Origin: Rhabditoides inermis | Lineage: Eukaryota > Nematoda > Chromadorea > Rhabditida > Rhabditidae | DNA length: 64,000 nucleotides | NCBI GenBank assembly: GCA_963966185.1 | Contig: CAWZYM010000232.1 | Span: 323,501-387,500, forward strand | Direction of reading: 5' to 3' | In this document: positions 1-13,300 of the stretch, one piece after another | Layout of the letters: each line of letters opens with the position of its first letter | Numbering within the stretch: the stretch's first letter is position 1 | Position numbers and translations under genes: made by a program | Notes under the pieces: generated by a model | The model's database searches: none | What the model was told of the DNA's origin: nothing | What the model saw: the letters and a program-made list of their open reading frames with translations, nothing else

Positions 1-3000
1 ACGCGCGTGGCGTTACCTTCCAGATGTGTTCATGAAAGGTACGCGCGTGGCGTTACCTTCCAGATTCTAATTACTCTACAAAGTTTAGTGTTGATGAAAG
101 GTACGCGCGTGGCGTTACCTTTCACGATCTAATTATTCTACAAAGTTTTAGTGTTGATGAAAGGTACGCGCGTGGCGTTACCTTCCACATCCTAATTATT
201 CTACAAAGTTTTAGTGTTCATTAAAGGTACGCGCGTGGCGTAACCTTCCACATTCTAATTATTCTACAAAGTTTTAGTGTTCATGAAAGGTACGCGCGTG
301 ACGTTACCTTCCACATCCTAATCATCTGATAACGTTTTATTGTTCATGAAAGGTACGCGCGTGGCGTAACCTTCCACATTCTAATTATTCTACAAAGTTT
401 TAGTGTTCATGAAAGGTACGCGCGTGGCGTTACCTTCCACATCCTAATCATCTGATAACGTTTTATTGTTCATGAAAGGTACGCGCGTGGCGTTACCTTC
501 CACATTCTAATTATTCTACAAAGTTTTAGTGTTCATGAAAGGTACGCGCGTGGCGTTACCTTCCACATCCTAATTATTCTACAAAGTTTTTGTGTTCATG
601 AAAGGTACGCGCGTGGCGTTACCTTCCACATCCTAATTATTCTACAAAGTTTTAGTGTTCATGAAAGGTACGCGCGTGGCGTTACCTTCCACATCCTAAT
701 TATTCTACAAAGTTTTAATGTTCATGAAAAGTAAGCGCGTGGCGTTACCTTCCACATCCTGATTATTCTACAAAGTTTTAGTGTTGATGAAAGGTACGCG
801 CGTGGCGTTACCTTCCACATCCTAATTATTCTACAAAGTTTTAATGTTCATGAAAAGTACGCGCGTGGCGTTACCTTCCACATCCTGATTATTTTACAAA
901 GTTTTAGTGTTGATGAAAGGTACGCGCGTGGCGTTACCTTCCACATCCTAATTATTCTACAAAGTTTTAATGTTCATGAAAGGTATGCGCGTGGCGTTAC
1001 CTTCCACATTCTAATCATTCTACAAAGTTTAAGTGTTCCTGAAAGGTACGCGCGTGGCGTTACCTTCCAGATTCTAATTACTCTACAAAGTTTAGTGTTG
1101 ATGAAAGGTACGCGCGTGGCGTAACCTTCCACATTCTAATTATTCTACAAAGTTTTAGTGTTCATGAAAGGTACGCGCGTGGCGTTACCTTCCACATCCT
1201 AATCATCTGATAACGTTTTTTTGTTCATGAAAGGTACGCGCGTGGCGTTACCTTCCACATCCTAATTATTCTACAAAGTTTTAGTGTTTATGAAAGGTAC
1301 GCGCGTGGCGTTACCTTCCACATCCTAATTATTCTACAAAGTTTTAGTGTTCATAAAAGGTACGCGCGTGGCGTTACCTTCCACATCCTAACTATTCTAC
1401 AAAGTTTTAATGTTCATGAAAAGTACGCGCGTGGCGTTACCTTCCACATTCTAATTATTCTACAAAGTTTTAGTGTTCATGAAAGGTACGCGCGTGGCGT
1501 TACCTTCCACATCCTAATCATCTGATAACGTTTTATTGTTCATGAAAGGTACGCGCGTGGCGTTACCTTCCACATCCTAATTATTCTACAAAGTTTTAGT
1601 GTTCATGAAAGGTACGCGCGTGGCGTTACCTTCCACATCCTAATTATTCTACAAAGTTTTAGTGTTCATGAAAGGTACGCGCGTGGCGTTACCTTCCACA
1701 TCCTAATTATTCTACAAAGTTTTAGTGTTCATGAAAGGTACGCGCGTGGCGTTACCTTCCACATCCTAATTATTCTACAAAGTTTTAATGTTCATGAAAA
1801 GTACGCGCGTGGCGTTACCTTCCACATTCTAATTATTCTACAAAGTTTTAGTGTTCATGAAAGGTACGCGCGTGCCGTTACCTTCCACATCCTAATCATC
1901 TGATAACGTTTTATCGTTCATGAAAGGTACGCGCGTGGCGTTACCTTCCACATCCTAATTATTCTACAAAGTTTTAGTGTTCATGAAAGGTACGCGCGTG
2001 GCGTTACCTTCCACATCCTAATTATTCTACAAAGTTTTAGTGTTCATGAAAGGTACGCGCGTGGCGTTACGTTTCACATCCTAATTATTCTACAAAGTTT
2101 TAGTGTTCATGAAAGGTACGCGCGTGGCGTTACCTTCCACATCCTAATTATTCTACAAAGTTTTAGTGTTCATGAAAGGTACGCGCGTGGCGTTACCTTC
2201 CACATTCTAATTATTCTACAAAGTTTTAGTGTTCATGAAAGGTACGCGCGTGGCGTTACCTTCCACATCCTAATTATTCTACAAAGTTTTAATGTTCATG
2301 AAAAGTACGCGCGTGGCGTTACCTTCCACATTCTAATTACTCTACAAAGTTTTAGTGTTCATAAAAGGTACGCGCGTGGCGTTACCTTCCACATCCTAAC
2401 TATTCTACAAAGTTTTAATGTTCATGAAAAGTACGCGCGTGGCGTTACCTTCCACATTCTAATTATTCTACAAAGTTTTAGTGTTCATGAAAGGTACGCG
2501 CGTGGCGTTACCTTCCACATCCTAATCATCTGATAACGTTTTATTGTTCATGAAAGGTACGCGCGTGGCGTTACCTTCCACATCCTAATTATTCTACAAA
2601 GTTTTAGTGTTCATGAAAGGTACGCGCGTGGCGTTACCTTCCACATCCTAATTATTCTACAAAGTTTTAGTGTTCATGAAAGGTACGCGCGTGGCGTTAC
2701 CTTCCACATCCTAATTATTCTACAAAGTTTTAGTGTTCATGAAAGGTACGCGCGTGGCGTTACCTTCCACATCCTAATTATTCTACAAAGTTTTTAAGTT
2801 CATGAAAAGTACGCGCGTGGCGTTACCTTCCACATTCTAATTATTCTACAAAGTTTTAGTGTTCATGAAAGGTACGCGCGTGCCGTTACCTTCCACATCC
2901 TAATCATCTGATAACGTTTTATTGTTCATGAAAGGTACGCGCGTGGCGTTACCTTCCACATCCTAATTATTCTACAAAGTTTTAGTGTTCATGAAAGGTA

Positions 3001-3925
3001 CGCGCGTGGCGTTACCTTCCACATCCTAATTATTCTACAAAGTTTTAGTGTTCATGAAAGGTACGCGCGTGGCGTTACGTTCCACATCCTAATTATTCTA
3101 CAAAGTTTTAGTGTTCATGAAAGGTACGCGCGTGGCGTTACCTTCCACATCCTAATTATTCTACAAAGTTTTAGTGTTCATGAAAGGTACGCGCGTGGCG
3201 TTACCTTCCACATCCTAATTATTCTACAAAGTTTTAGTGTTCATGAAAGGTACGCGCGTGGCGTTACCTTCCACATCCTAATTATTCTACAAAGTTTTAA
3301 TGTTCATGAAAAGTACGCGCGTGGCGTTACCTTCCACATTCTAATTATTCTATAAAGTTTTAGTGTTCATAAAAGGTACGCGCGTGGCGTTACCTTCCAC
3401 ATCCTAATTATTCTACAAAGTTTTAATGTTCATGAAAAGTACGCGCGTGGCGTTACCTTCCACATCCTAATTATTCTACAAAGTTTTAGTGTTCATGAAA
3501 GGTACGCGCGTGGCGTTACCTTCCACATCCTAATTATTCTACAAAGTTTTAGTGTTCATGAAAGGTACGCGCGTGGCGTTACCTTCCACATCCTAATTAT
3601 TCTACAAAGTTTTAGTGTTCATGAAAGGTACGCGCGTGGCGTTACCTTCCACATCCTAATTATTCTACAAAGTTTTAATGTTCATGAAAAGTACGCGCGT
3701 GGCGTTACCTTCCACATTCTAATTATTCTATAAAGTTTTAGTGTTCATAAAAAGTACGCGCGTGGCGTTACCTTCCACATCCTAATTATTCTACAAAGTT
3801 TTAATGTTCATGAAAAGTACGCGCGTGGCGTTACCTTCCACATTCTAATTATTCTACAAAGTTTTAGTGTTCATGAAAGGTACGCTCGTGGCGTTACCTT
3901 CCACATCTTAATCATCTAGTAGAAT
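1..3925. repeat. 63-bp tandem satellite array, left block
   Basis: About 62 head-to-tail copies of a 63-bp monomer fill this block. Each copy has the near-dyad core GGTACGCGCGTGGCGTTACC followed by an AT-rich half. Two monomer classes alternate: one with ATTATTCTACAAAG and one with ATCATCTGATAACG. A shortened 40-bp monomer, in which CCAGATGTG replaces the AT-rich half, is present at the very start and recurs in the other blocks. I see no gene here. The array continues beyond the left edge and ends abruptly at the duplicated exon block. Confidence 0.97.
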
Positions 3926-4835
3926 TTTATTTTTCAACAAACAACGTCAAGGAAATACAATTACCCCTGCCCTGTACTTCGAACACATCCACCTCCTCAG
4001 CATCCATCCATTCCAGAGTGGCAGAGTGCGCATCGAAGGCGGAGACCTTTGTTAACGCCACCTGCAAAGGTGATGAAACCAGTGAAATTACCGTAGTGCA
4101 CACAATCTTTGGCGATATCAACATGGTTTTTAGTGGACGGTTTGGTAGCCGTATAAGATGGGTCCACATTAAATGGATGGCGACACTCAATCCGCACTCG
4201 AATGCGCACTCTCCGTATCTCGCTTCAAATTCAATCAAACTCAATACAACTTTCTATAACTCTATCAAATAGAGATGTGAATGCAATGTAACAGTGAAAA
4301 TCACTTCGAAATTAGGAAAAGTGCTTCGTCCAGGAATAGTCGTTTTTGAGCATTCCAGCGCGCGGGGACATCCATTACAAACGAGAGGACGCTGGCGCGC
4401 CCTCTCTAATGTATAGGTTCAGTGAACAGGTACTTACCGTATCCCTCTCGGATGCACTGATAGATGTCTGCCAGATCGAGTGTGAGACAGAGAACTGCGT
4501 GAGAGGAGAGGGGCGAGGTCTAACCGGCACAGATGCCTGCAAACATGTCAACAATTGAACTGCATACATACGTTTCAGTAAATGTTGACAAAGTGTTGCC
4601 ATCGTTGTCTCTAATGGGGCACACATTCTACAATAGTTTTTTTAAACATATGGATAAACTCAATCATCTGATTGAATGCAAATGAAACAGATCAGTACAT
4701 AGTTACAAACAAGATGTTCGAAAAAAAATATAGATAACACTCACCCAGACAATCCTTGTGGGCCATCTTCCGGAGACAGGAGTCGGTGTTGTTGCGACCA
4801 TCAGAGACCTATTGGGAGTAGAGAGGAGAAAGATG

Positions 4836-4881
<46 letters not shown>

Positions 4882-5022
4882 TACCTTTCCACTCGTTCCG
4901 GCAGCTGGTGGATGTCGTTGCTGGCGACAGAGTGGACGTTGGTGGAAGCATTGTTGCGGACGGAGCGAACAGACACGCCATAGCTGAAACGGACCCCCTA
5001 TTCCAAATCCTCTCCCTCTCTA
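3926..5022 (-). pseudogene. Duplicated exon block (copy 1) of the fibronectin-III receptor-like gene
   Basis: This block is nearly identical to 17541-18700; most differences are single-base changes, with a few small indels and a changed GA-tract length. It carries the same minus-strand exons: FnIII segments around 4040-4220, 4430-4535 and 4745-4800, and the YGVSVRSFRN exon around 4880-4985. The right edge breaks inside a CT-rich stretch at about 5022 and runs directly into satellite, so the 5' exons found in copy 2 are missing. Copy 1 keeps a clean TTTGCAG acceptor before the VSAFDAHSATLEW exon. In copy 2 that site reads TTTGCGGGAG, which moves the usable AG by one codon. It may be a truncated duplicate, or downstream exons of one gene whose intron has filled with satellite; I cannot tell which. 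Confidence 0.6.
4838..4879. repeat. (GA)n microsatellite in intron
   Basis: An uninterrupted GA run lies inside an intron of the duplicated exon block. It corresponds to the longer, imperfect GA tract at 18483-18555 in the other copy. Confidence 0.95.
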
Positions 5023-5600
5023 TCATGAAAGGTATGCGCGTGGCGTTACCTTCCACATTCTAATCATTCAACAAAGTTTTAGTGTTCCTGAAAGGTACGC
5101 GCGTGGCGTTACCTTCCAGATTCTAATTACTCTACAAAGTTTAGTGTTGATGAAAGGTACGCGCGTGGCGTTACCTTTCACATTCTAATTATTCTACAAA
5201 GTTTTAGTGTTGATGAAAGGTACGCGCGTGGCGTTACCTTCCACATCCTAATTATTCTACAAAGTTTTAGTGTTCATGAAAGGTACGCGCGTGGCGTTAC
5301 CTTCCACATCCTAATTATTCTACAAAGTTTTAGTGTTCATGAAAGGTACGCGCGTGGCGTTACCTTCCACATCCTTATTATTCTACAAAGTTTTAGTGTT
5401 CATGAAAGGTACGCGCGTGGCGTTACCTTCCACATCCTAATTATTCTACAAAGTTTTAATGTTCATGAAAAGTACGCGCGTGGCGTTACCTTCCACATCC
5501 TGATTATTCTACAAAGTTTTAGTGTTGATGAAAGGTACGCGCGTGGCGTTACCTTCCAGATGTGTTCATGAAAGGTACGCGCGTGGCGTTACCTTCCACA
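5023..5600. repeat. 63-bp satellite, short block between exon block and Helitron
   Basis: About nine monomers of the same 63-bp satellite. Near the right end is the 40-bp short variant, followed by part of a monomer that ends at ...CTTCCACA. The interrupted monomer resumes with TCCTAATTATTC at 7308, on the far side of the inserted element. Confidence 0.97.
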
Positions 5601-7307
5601 TCCCCCTTGCATACTAATATTTACTATGGTGTCTGTCTGTCTGTCCTTCCGGAGAGATATCTCTTTTCAAAGTCTACCCTAACTACTCATTTTTTCTAGA
5701 AAGTTTCTTCAATACCTGAGAACGCAAAATTCCAAATATCTCGTCAATAGCGATCTCCTAATCATAGTTATCACCTAATATCTTAACTATGGCAAAAAAA
5801 TTCAAAATACTTCAATTAGAACCAAATTCGGAGGGTAGGTGAATCGACCTAGAAAAAATCGATAGCCGCGATACCAGCCGACTGTGACCTCATTTTCATG
5901 CCCAAATAAGCGAATGTACCCAAAATGCACCCAAAAATCATGATCTTCGATTTCTATAAAAATTGAATAGAATAAAGATTACGTAGAATAGATTATAGAA
6001 ACTGGTTTCCTTTTTTGAAAAATCACCAAATATGGCGAATATGATCGACTTTTCGTACAGACGAGATAGAGGGTCCAATTTGTAAACTTAAGCTTTTATG
6101 GGCAAAAAAGCCCTTCTGTCAAAGTTTCAGATCGATCGGACTCTGTCTTCATACAGTATTAGACATTTTCTGAGCGCGCGTTACTTGCTGGGGTCGCGCC
6201 CACCGGATTGCTCGCTATCAGCCGCCAGGTCAACCGATCGATATCGAATAGTTGGCATTTGCAATCACTGACCCATATCCACTCAGTTGTGTTTTTTATA
6301 GGAATATGTCTAAATAAAACAATAATGGATTCAGTTTTATAACAATAATGGATATAACAATAATGGATTCAGTCAGTTGAAAAAGACAAAATTTCTATCT
6401 TCAACGAATAACTTTGACAAAACGAAAAGTTGAAGATTGAAAGTTTAGTAAAATGTTTCGAGACGTCAATAGATAGTGCTTTCTAACGATCAAATAAACC
6501 TCAAACTGTTTCAAACTCCTTCACTTCACACGTGCGCACAACGTGTTAGGGCGCGCCAGCCGGCTTCTTTTCTCGAAGTCATTGTAGACGTAATATAGAA
6601 CTATGTACTGCTTCTTCTTTCAGTTAAAACCAAGTTTTAAGTTTATTACTTGTACTCTTGTACATATTCAGCCTGAAATTCCGCTTTTCGATGCAGTACA
6701 GTGTCGAGTGGAAGTGAGGTGAGGTGAGAATCGAGTTCACCTTACATGTCATTTGGCAAGCACAGTCGGTCAAATTATATTTTTAGAACGTGAGAGAGTG
6801 GACAGTAGGGAGAGAAGACAGTAGAGAAGAGAGTAGTACTTTCTGTTTAAAAAAAGTTTTTACATAACTGTCTTCGGAAGTCGCAGTGACTACTGCAGAT
6901 GTGAGAATAGAAGAGTAGACAGAAGGTACCATGGTACTGTCTCTAGAAAGTTGTTGTCACCGCAGCGGGGACGTGAAAGTATACAGGAGAGAGAATAGGT
7001 GAGAGAGAGATAGGATGGAAAGTAGACAGAACAGTGTAGAGGAGAAAGAGATGGGGCGGTGTACATCTGTGAAACATAAAATAAGTGAAAAGGAAGTAGG
7101 AGAGAGAGTTAGAGAAGACAAAAAATGAGCTACATGTACAAAACACATAGAACTTGAACACTTCAACTACAACCCTTGCGTGTATGTATCTTCGCAAGAG
7201 TCATTAGAGAGCAATCAACTATCAAACTTGCGAGACGAACTATTCTTCTATTTTTCTATTTTTGTATACCTAGTGCGGAGGCGCGCGACAGCGCGCCGGA
7301 GCGCTAG
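5601..7307 (+). mobile_element. Non-autonomous Helitron-like element inserted in the satellite
   Basis: The ends are defined by the interrupted satellite monomer. The host reads CCACA before the insertion and TCCTAATT after it, so the element sits between A and T with no target duplication. The element begins TCCCCCTTGC and ends GCGCTAG. Just inside the 3' end is a GC-rich hairpin, GGCGCGC-GACA-GCGCGCC (7280-7286 with 7291-7297), ten bases from the terminus. The 5' TC, 3' CTAG, subterminal hairpin and AT target are the diagnostic Helitron features. No Rep/helicase open frame is visible, so it is presumably mobilised in trans. The interior (about 5640-7270) is AT-rich with GA-rich stretches near 6790-7120; I recognise no captured gene. 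Confidence 0.85.
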
Positions 7308-10300
7308 TCCTAATTATTCTACAAAGTTTTAATGTTCATGAAAGGTATTCGCGTGGCGTTACCTTCCACATTCTAATCATTCTACAAAGTTTTAGTGTTC
7401 CTGAAAGGTACGCGCGTGGCGTTACCTTCCAGATTCTAATTACTCTACAAAGTTTTAGTGTTGATGAAAGGTACGCGCGTGGCGTTACCTTTCACATTCT
7501 AATTATTCTACAAAGTTTTAGTGTTGATGAAAGGTACGCGCGTGGCGTTACCTACCACATTCTAATTATTCTACAAAGTTTTAGTGTTCGTGAAAGGTAC
7601 GCGCATGGCGTTACCTTCTACATTCTAAGTATTCTACAAAGTTTTAGTGTTCATGAAAGGTACGCGCGTGGCGTTACCTTCCACATTCTAATTATTCTAC
7701 AAAGTTTTAGTGTTCATGAAAGGTACGCGCGTGGCGTTACCTTCCACATTCTAACTATTCTACAAAGTTTTAGTGTTCATGAAAGGTACGCGCGTGGCGT
7801 TACCTTCCACATCCTAATTATTCTACAAAGTTTTAGTGTTCATGAAAGGTACGCGCGTGGCGTTACCTTCAACATCCTAATTATTCTACAAAGTTTTAGT
7901 GTTCATGAAAGGTACGCGCGTGGTGTTACCTTCCACATCCTAATTATTCTACAAAGTTTTAGTGTTCATGAAAGGTACGCGCGTGGCGTTACCTTCCACA
8001 TCCTAATTATTCTACAAAGTTTTAATGTTCATGAAAAGTACGCGCGTGGCGTTACCTTCCACATCCTGATTATTCTACAAAGTTTTAGTGTTGATGAAAG
8101 GTACGCGCGTGGCGTTACCTTCCAGATGTGTTTATTAAAGGTACGCGCGTGGCGTAACCTTCCACATTCTAATTATTCTACAAAGTTTTAGTGTTCATGA
8201 AAGGTACGCGCGTGGCGTTACCTTCCACATCCTAATCATCTGATAACGTTTTATTGTTAATGAAAGGTACGCGCGTGGCGTTGCCTTCCACATCCTAATT
8301 ATTCTACAAAGTTTTAGTGTTCATGAAAGGTACGCGCGTGGCGTTACCTTCCAGATGTGTTCATGAAAGGTACGCGCGTGGCGTTACCTTCCACATCCTA
8401 ATTATTCTACAAAGTTTTAATGTTCATGAAAGGTATGCGCGTGGCGTTACCTTCCACATTCTAATCATTCTACAAAGTTTTAGTGTTCCTGAAAGGTACG
8501 CGCGTGGCGTTACCTTCCAGATTCTAATTACTCTACAAAGTTTAGTGTTGATGAAAGGTACGCGCGTGGCGTTACCTTTCACATTCTAATTATTCTACAA
8601 AGTTTTAGTGTTGATGAAAGGTACGCGCGTGGCGTTACCTTCCACATCCTAATTATTCTACAAAGTTTTAGTGTTCATTAAAGGTACGCGCGTGGCGTAA
8701 CCTTCCACATTCTAATTATTCTACAAAGTTTTAGTGTTCATGAAAGGTACGCGCGTGGCGTTACCTTCCACATCCTAATCATCTGATAACGTTTTATTGT
8801 TCATGAAAGGTACGCGCGTGGCGTAACCTTCCACATTCTAATTATTCTACAAAGTTTTAGTGTTCATGAAAGGTACGCGCGTGGCGTTACCTTCCACATC
8901 CTAATCATCTGATAACGTTTTATTGTTCATGAAAGGTACGCGCGTGGCGTTACCTTCCACATCCTAATTATTCTACAAAGTTTTAGTGTTGATGAAAGGT
9001 ACGCGCGTGGCGTTACCTTCCACATCCTAATTATTCTACAAAGTTTTAGTGTTCATTAAAGGTACGCGCGTGGCGTAACCTTCCACATTCTAATTATTTT
9101 ACAAAGTTTTAGTGTTCATGAAAGGTACGCGCGTGGCGTTACCTGCCACATCCTAATCATCTGATAACGTTTTATTGTTCATGAAAGGTACGCGCGTGGC
9201 GTAACCTTCCACATTCTAATTATTCTACAAAGTTTTAGTGTTCATGAAAGGTACGCGCGTGGCGTTACCTTCCACATCCTAATCATCTGATAACGTTTTA
9301 TTGTTCATGAAAGGTACGCGCGTGGCGTTACCTTCCACATTCTAATTATTCTACAAAGTTTTAGTGTTCATGAAAGGTACGCGCGTGGCGTTACCTTCCA
9401 CATCCTAATTATTCTACAAAGTTTTAGTGTTCATGAAAGGTACGCGCGTGGCGTTACCTTCCACATCCTAATTATTCTACAAAGTTTTAATGTTCATGAA
9501 AAGTACGCGCGTGGCGTTACCTTCCACATCCTGATTATTCTACAAAGTTTTAGTGTTCCTGAAAGGTACGCGCGTGGCGTTACCTTCCAGATTCTAATTA
9601 CTCTACAAAGTTTTAGTGTTGATGAAAGGTACGCGCGTGGCGTTACCTTTCACATTCTAATTATTCTACAAAGTTTTAGTGTTGATGAAAGGTACGCGCG
9701 TGGCGTTACCTTCCACATTCTAATTATTCTACAAAGTTTTAGTGTTCGTGAAAGGTACGCGCATGGCGTTACCTTCTACATTCTAAGTATTCTACAAAGT
9801 TTTAGTGTTCATGAAAGGTACGCGCGTGGCGTTACCTTCCACATTCTAATTATTCTACAAAGTTTTAGTGTTCATGAAAGGTACGCGCGTGGCGTTACCT
9901 TCCACATTCTAATTATTCTACAAAGTTTTAGTGTTCATGAAAGGTACGCGCGTGGCGTTACCTTCCACATCCTAATTATTCTACAAAGTTTTAGTGTTCA
10001 TGAAAGGTACGCGCGTGGCGTTACCTTCCACATCCTAATTATTCTACAAAGTTTTAGTGTTCATGAAAGGTACGCGCGTGGTGTTACCTTCCACATCCTA
10101 ATTATTCTACAAAGTTTTAGTGTTCATGAAAGGTACGCGCGTGGCGTTACCTTCCACATCCTAATTATTCTACAAAGTTTTAATGTTCATGAAAAGTACG
10201 CGCGTGGCGTTACCTTCCACATTCTAATTATTCTACAAAGTTTTAGTGTTCATGAAAGGTACGCGCGTGGCGTTACCTTCCACATCCTAATCATCTGATA

Positions 10301-13300
10301 ACGTTTTATTGTTAATGAAAGGTACGCGCGTGGCGTTGCCTTCCACATCCTAATTATTCTACAAAGTTTTAGTGTTCGTGAAAGGTACGCGCGTGGCGTT
10401 ACCTTCCAGATGTGTTCATGAAAGGTACGCGCGTGGCGTTACCTTCCACATCCTAATTATTCTACAAAGTTTTAATGTTCATGAAAGGTATGCGCGTGGC
10501 GTTACCTTCCACATTCTAATCATTCTACAAAGTTTTAGTGTTCCTGAAAGGTACGCGCGTGGCGTTACCTTCCAGATTCTAATTACTCTACAAAGTTTAG
10601 TGTTGATGAAAGGTACGCGCGTGGCGTTACCTTTCACATTCTAATTATTCTACAAAGTTTTAGTGTTGATGAAAGGTACGCGCGTGGCGTTACCTTCCAC
10701 ATCCTAATTATTCTACAAAGTTTTAGTGTTCATTAAAGGTACGCGCGTGGCGTAACCTTCCACATTCTAATTATTCTACAAAGTTTTAGTGTTCATGAAA
10801 GGTACGCGCGTGGCGTTACCTTCCACATCCTAATCATCTGATAACGTTTTATTGTTCATGAAAGGTACGCGCGTGGCGTAACCTTCCACATTCTAATTAT
10901 TCTACAAAGTTTTAGTGTTCATGAAAGGTACGCGCGTGGCGTTACCTTCCACATCCTAATCATCTGATAACGTTTTATTGTTCATGAAAGGTACGCGCGT
11001 GGCGTTACCTTCCACATTCTAAGTATTCTACAAAGTTTTAGTGTTCATGAAAGGTACGCGCGTGGCGTTACCTTCCACATTCGAATTATTCTACAAAGTT
11101 TTAGTGTTCATGAAAGGTACGCGCGTGGCGTCACCTTCCACATTCTAATTATTCTACAAAGTTTTAGTGTTCATGAAAGGTATGCGCGTGGCGTTACCTT
11201 CCACATTCTAGTTATTCTACAAAGTTTTAGTGTTTATGAAAGGTACGCGCGTGGCGTTACCTTCCACATTCTAATTAATCTACAAAGTTTTAGTGTTCAT
11301 GAAAGGTACGCGCGTGGCGTTACCTTCCACATTCTAATTATTCTACAAAGTTTTAGTGTTCATGAAAGGTACGCGCGTGGCGTTACCTTCCACATTCTAA
11401 GTATTCTACAAAGTTTTAGTGTTAATGAAAAGTACGCGCGTGGCGTTACCTTCCACATTCTAATTATTCTACAAAGTTTTAGTGTTCATGAAAAGTACGC
11501 GCGTGGCGTTACCTTCCACATTCTAATTATTCTACAAAGTTTTAGTGTTCATGAAAGGTACGCGCGTGGCGTCACCTTCCACATTCTAATTATTCTACAA
11601 AGTTTTAGAGTTCATGAAAGGTACGCTCGTGGCGTTACCTTCCACATTCTAATTATTCTACAAAGTTTTAGAGTTCATGAAAGGTACGCTCGTGGCGTTA
11701 CCTTCCACATTCTAATTATTCTACAAAGTTTTAGTGTTCATGAAAGGTACGCGCGTGGCGTTACCTTCCACATTCTAGTTATTCTACAAAGTTTTAATGT
11801 TCATGAAAGGTACGCGCGTGGCGTTACCTTCCACATTCTAATTAATCTACAAAGTTTTAGTGTTCATGAAAGGTACGCGCGTGGCGTTACCTTCCACATT
11901 CTAATTATTCTACAAAGTTTTAGTGTTCATGAAAGGTACGCGCGTGGCGTTACCTTCCACATTTTAAGTATTCTACAAAATTTTAGTGTTAATGAAAAGT
12001 ACGCGCGTGGCGTTACCTTCCACATTCTACTTATTCTACAAAGTTTTAGTGTTCATGAAAAGTACGCGCGTGGCGTTACCTTCCACATTCTAATTATTCT
12101 ACAAAGTTTTAGTGTTCATGAAAGGTACGCGCGTGGCGTTACCTTCCACATTCTAATTATTCTACAAAGTTTTAGTGTTCATGAAAGGTACGCGCGTGGC
12201 GTTACCTTCCACATTCTAGTTATTCTACAAAGTTTTAATGTTCATGAAAGGTACGCGCGTGGCGTTACCTTCCACATTCTAATTATTCTACAAAGTTTTA
12301 GTGTTCATGAAAAGTACGCGCGTGGCGTTACCTTCCACATTCTAATTATTCTACAAAGTTTTAGAGTTCATGAAAGGTACGCGCGTGGCGTTACCTTCCA
12401 CATTCTAAGTAGTCTACAAAGTTTCAGTGTTCATGAAAGGTACGCGCGTGGCGTTACCTTTCCCATTCTAATTATTCTACAAAGTTTTAGTGTTCATGAA
12501 AGGTACGCGCGTGGCGTTACCTTTCACATCTTAATCATCTAATAACGTTTTATTGTTCATGAAAGGTGCGCGCGTGGCGTTACCTTCCACATCCTAATTA
12601 TTCTACAAAGTTTTAGTGTTCATGAAAGGTACGCGCGTGGCGTTATCTTCCACATCCTGATTATTCTACAAAGTTTTAGTGTTCATGAAAGGTACGCGCG
12701 TGGCGTTACCTTCCACATTCTAATTATTCTACAAAGTTTCAGTGTTCATGAAAGGTACGCGCGTGGCGTTACCTTCCGCATCCTGATTATTCTACAAAGT
12801 TTTAGTGTTCATGAAAGGTACGCGCGTGGCGTTACCTTTCACATTCTAATTATTCCACAAAGTTTTAGTGTTCATGAAAGGTACGCGCGTGGCGTTACCT
12901 TCCACATTCTAATTATTCTACAATGTTTTAGTGTTGATGAAAGGTACGCGCGTGGCGTTACCTTCCACATTCTAATTATTCTACAAAGTTTTAGTGTTCA
13001 TGAAAGGTACGCGCGTGGCGTTACCTTCCACATTCTAATTATTCTACAAAGTTTTAGTGTTCATGAAAGGTACGCGCGTGGCGTTACCTTCCACATCCTA
13101 ATTATTCTACAAAGTTTTAGTGTTCATGAAAGGTACGCGCGTGGCGTTACCTGCCACATCCTAATCATCTGATAACGTTTTATTGTTCATGAAAGGTACG
13201 CGCGTGGCGTAACCTTCCACATTCTAATTATTCTACAAAGTTTTAGTGTTCATGAAAGGTACGCGCGTGGCGTTACCTTCCACATCCTAATCATCTGATA

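Noticed and set aside
6943..7197. Hydrophobic minus-strand frame inside the Helitron as a captured gene
   Set aside because: It is the complement of purine-rich low-complexity sequence, without homology.
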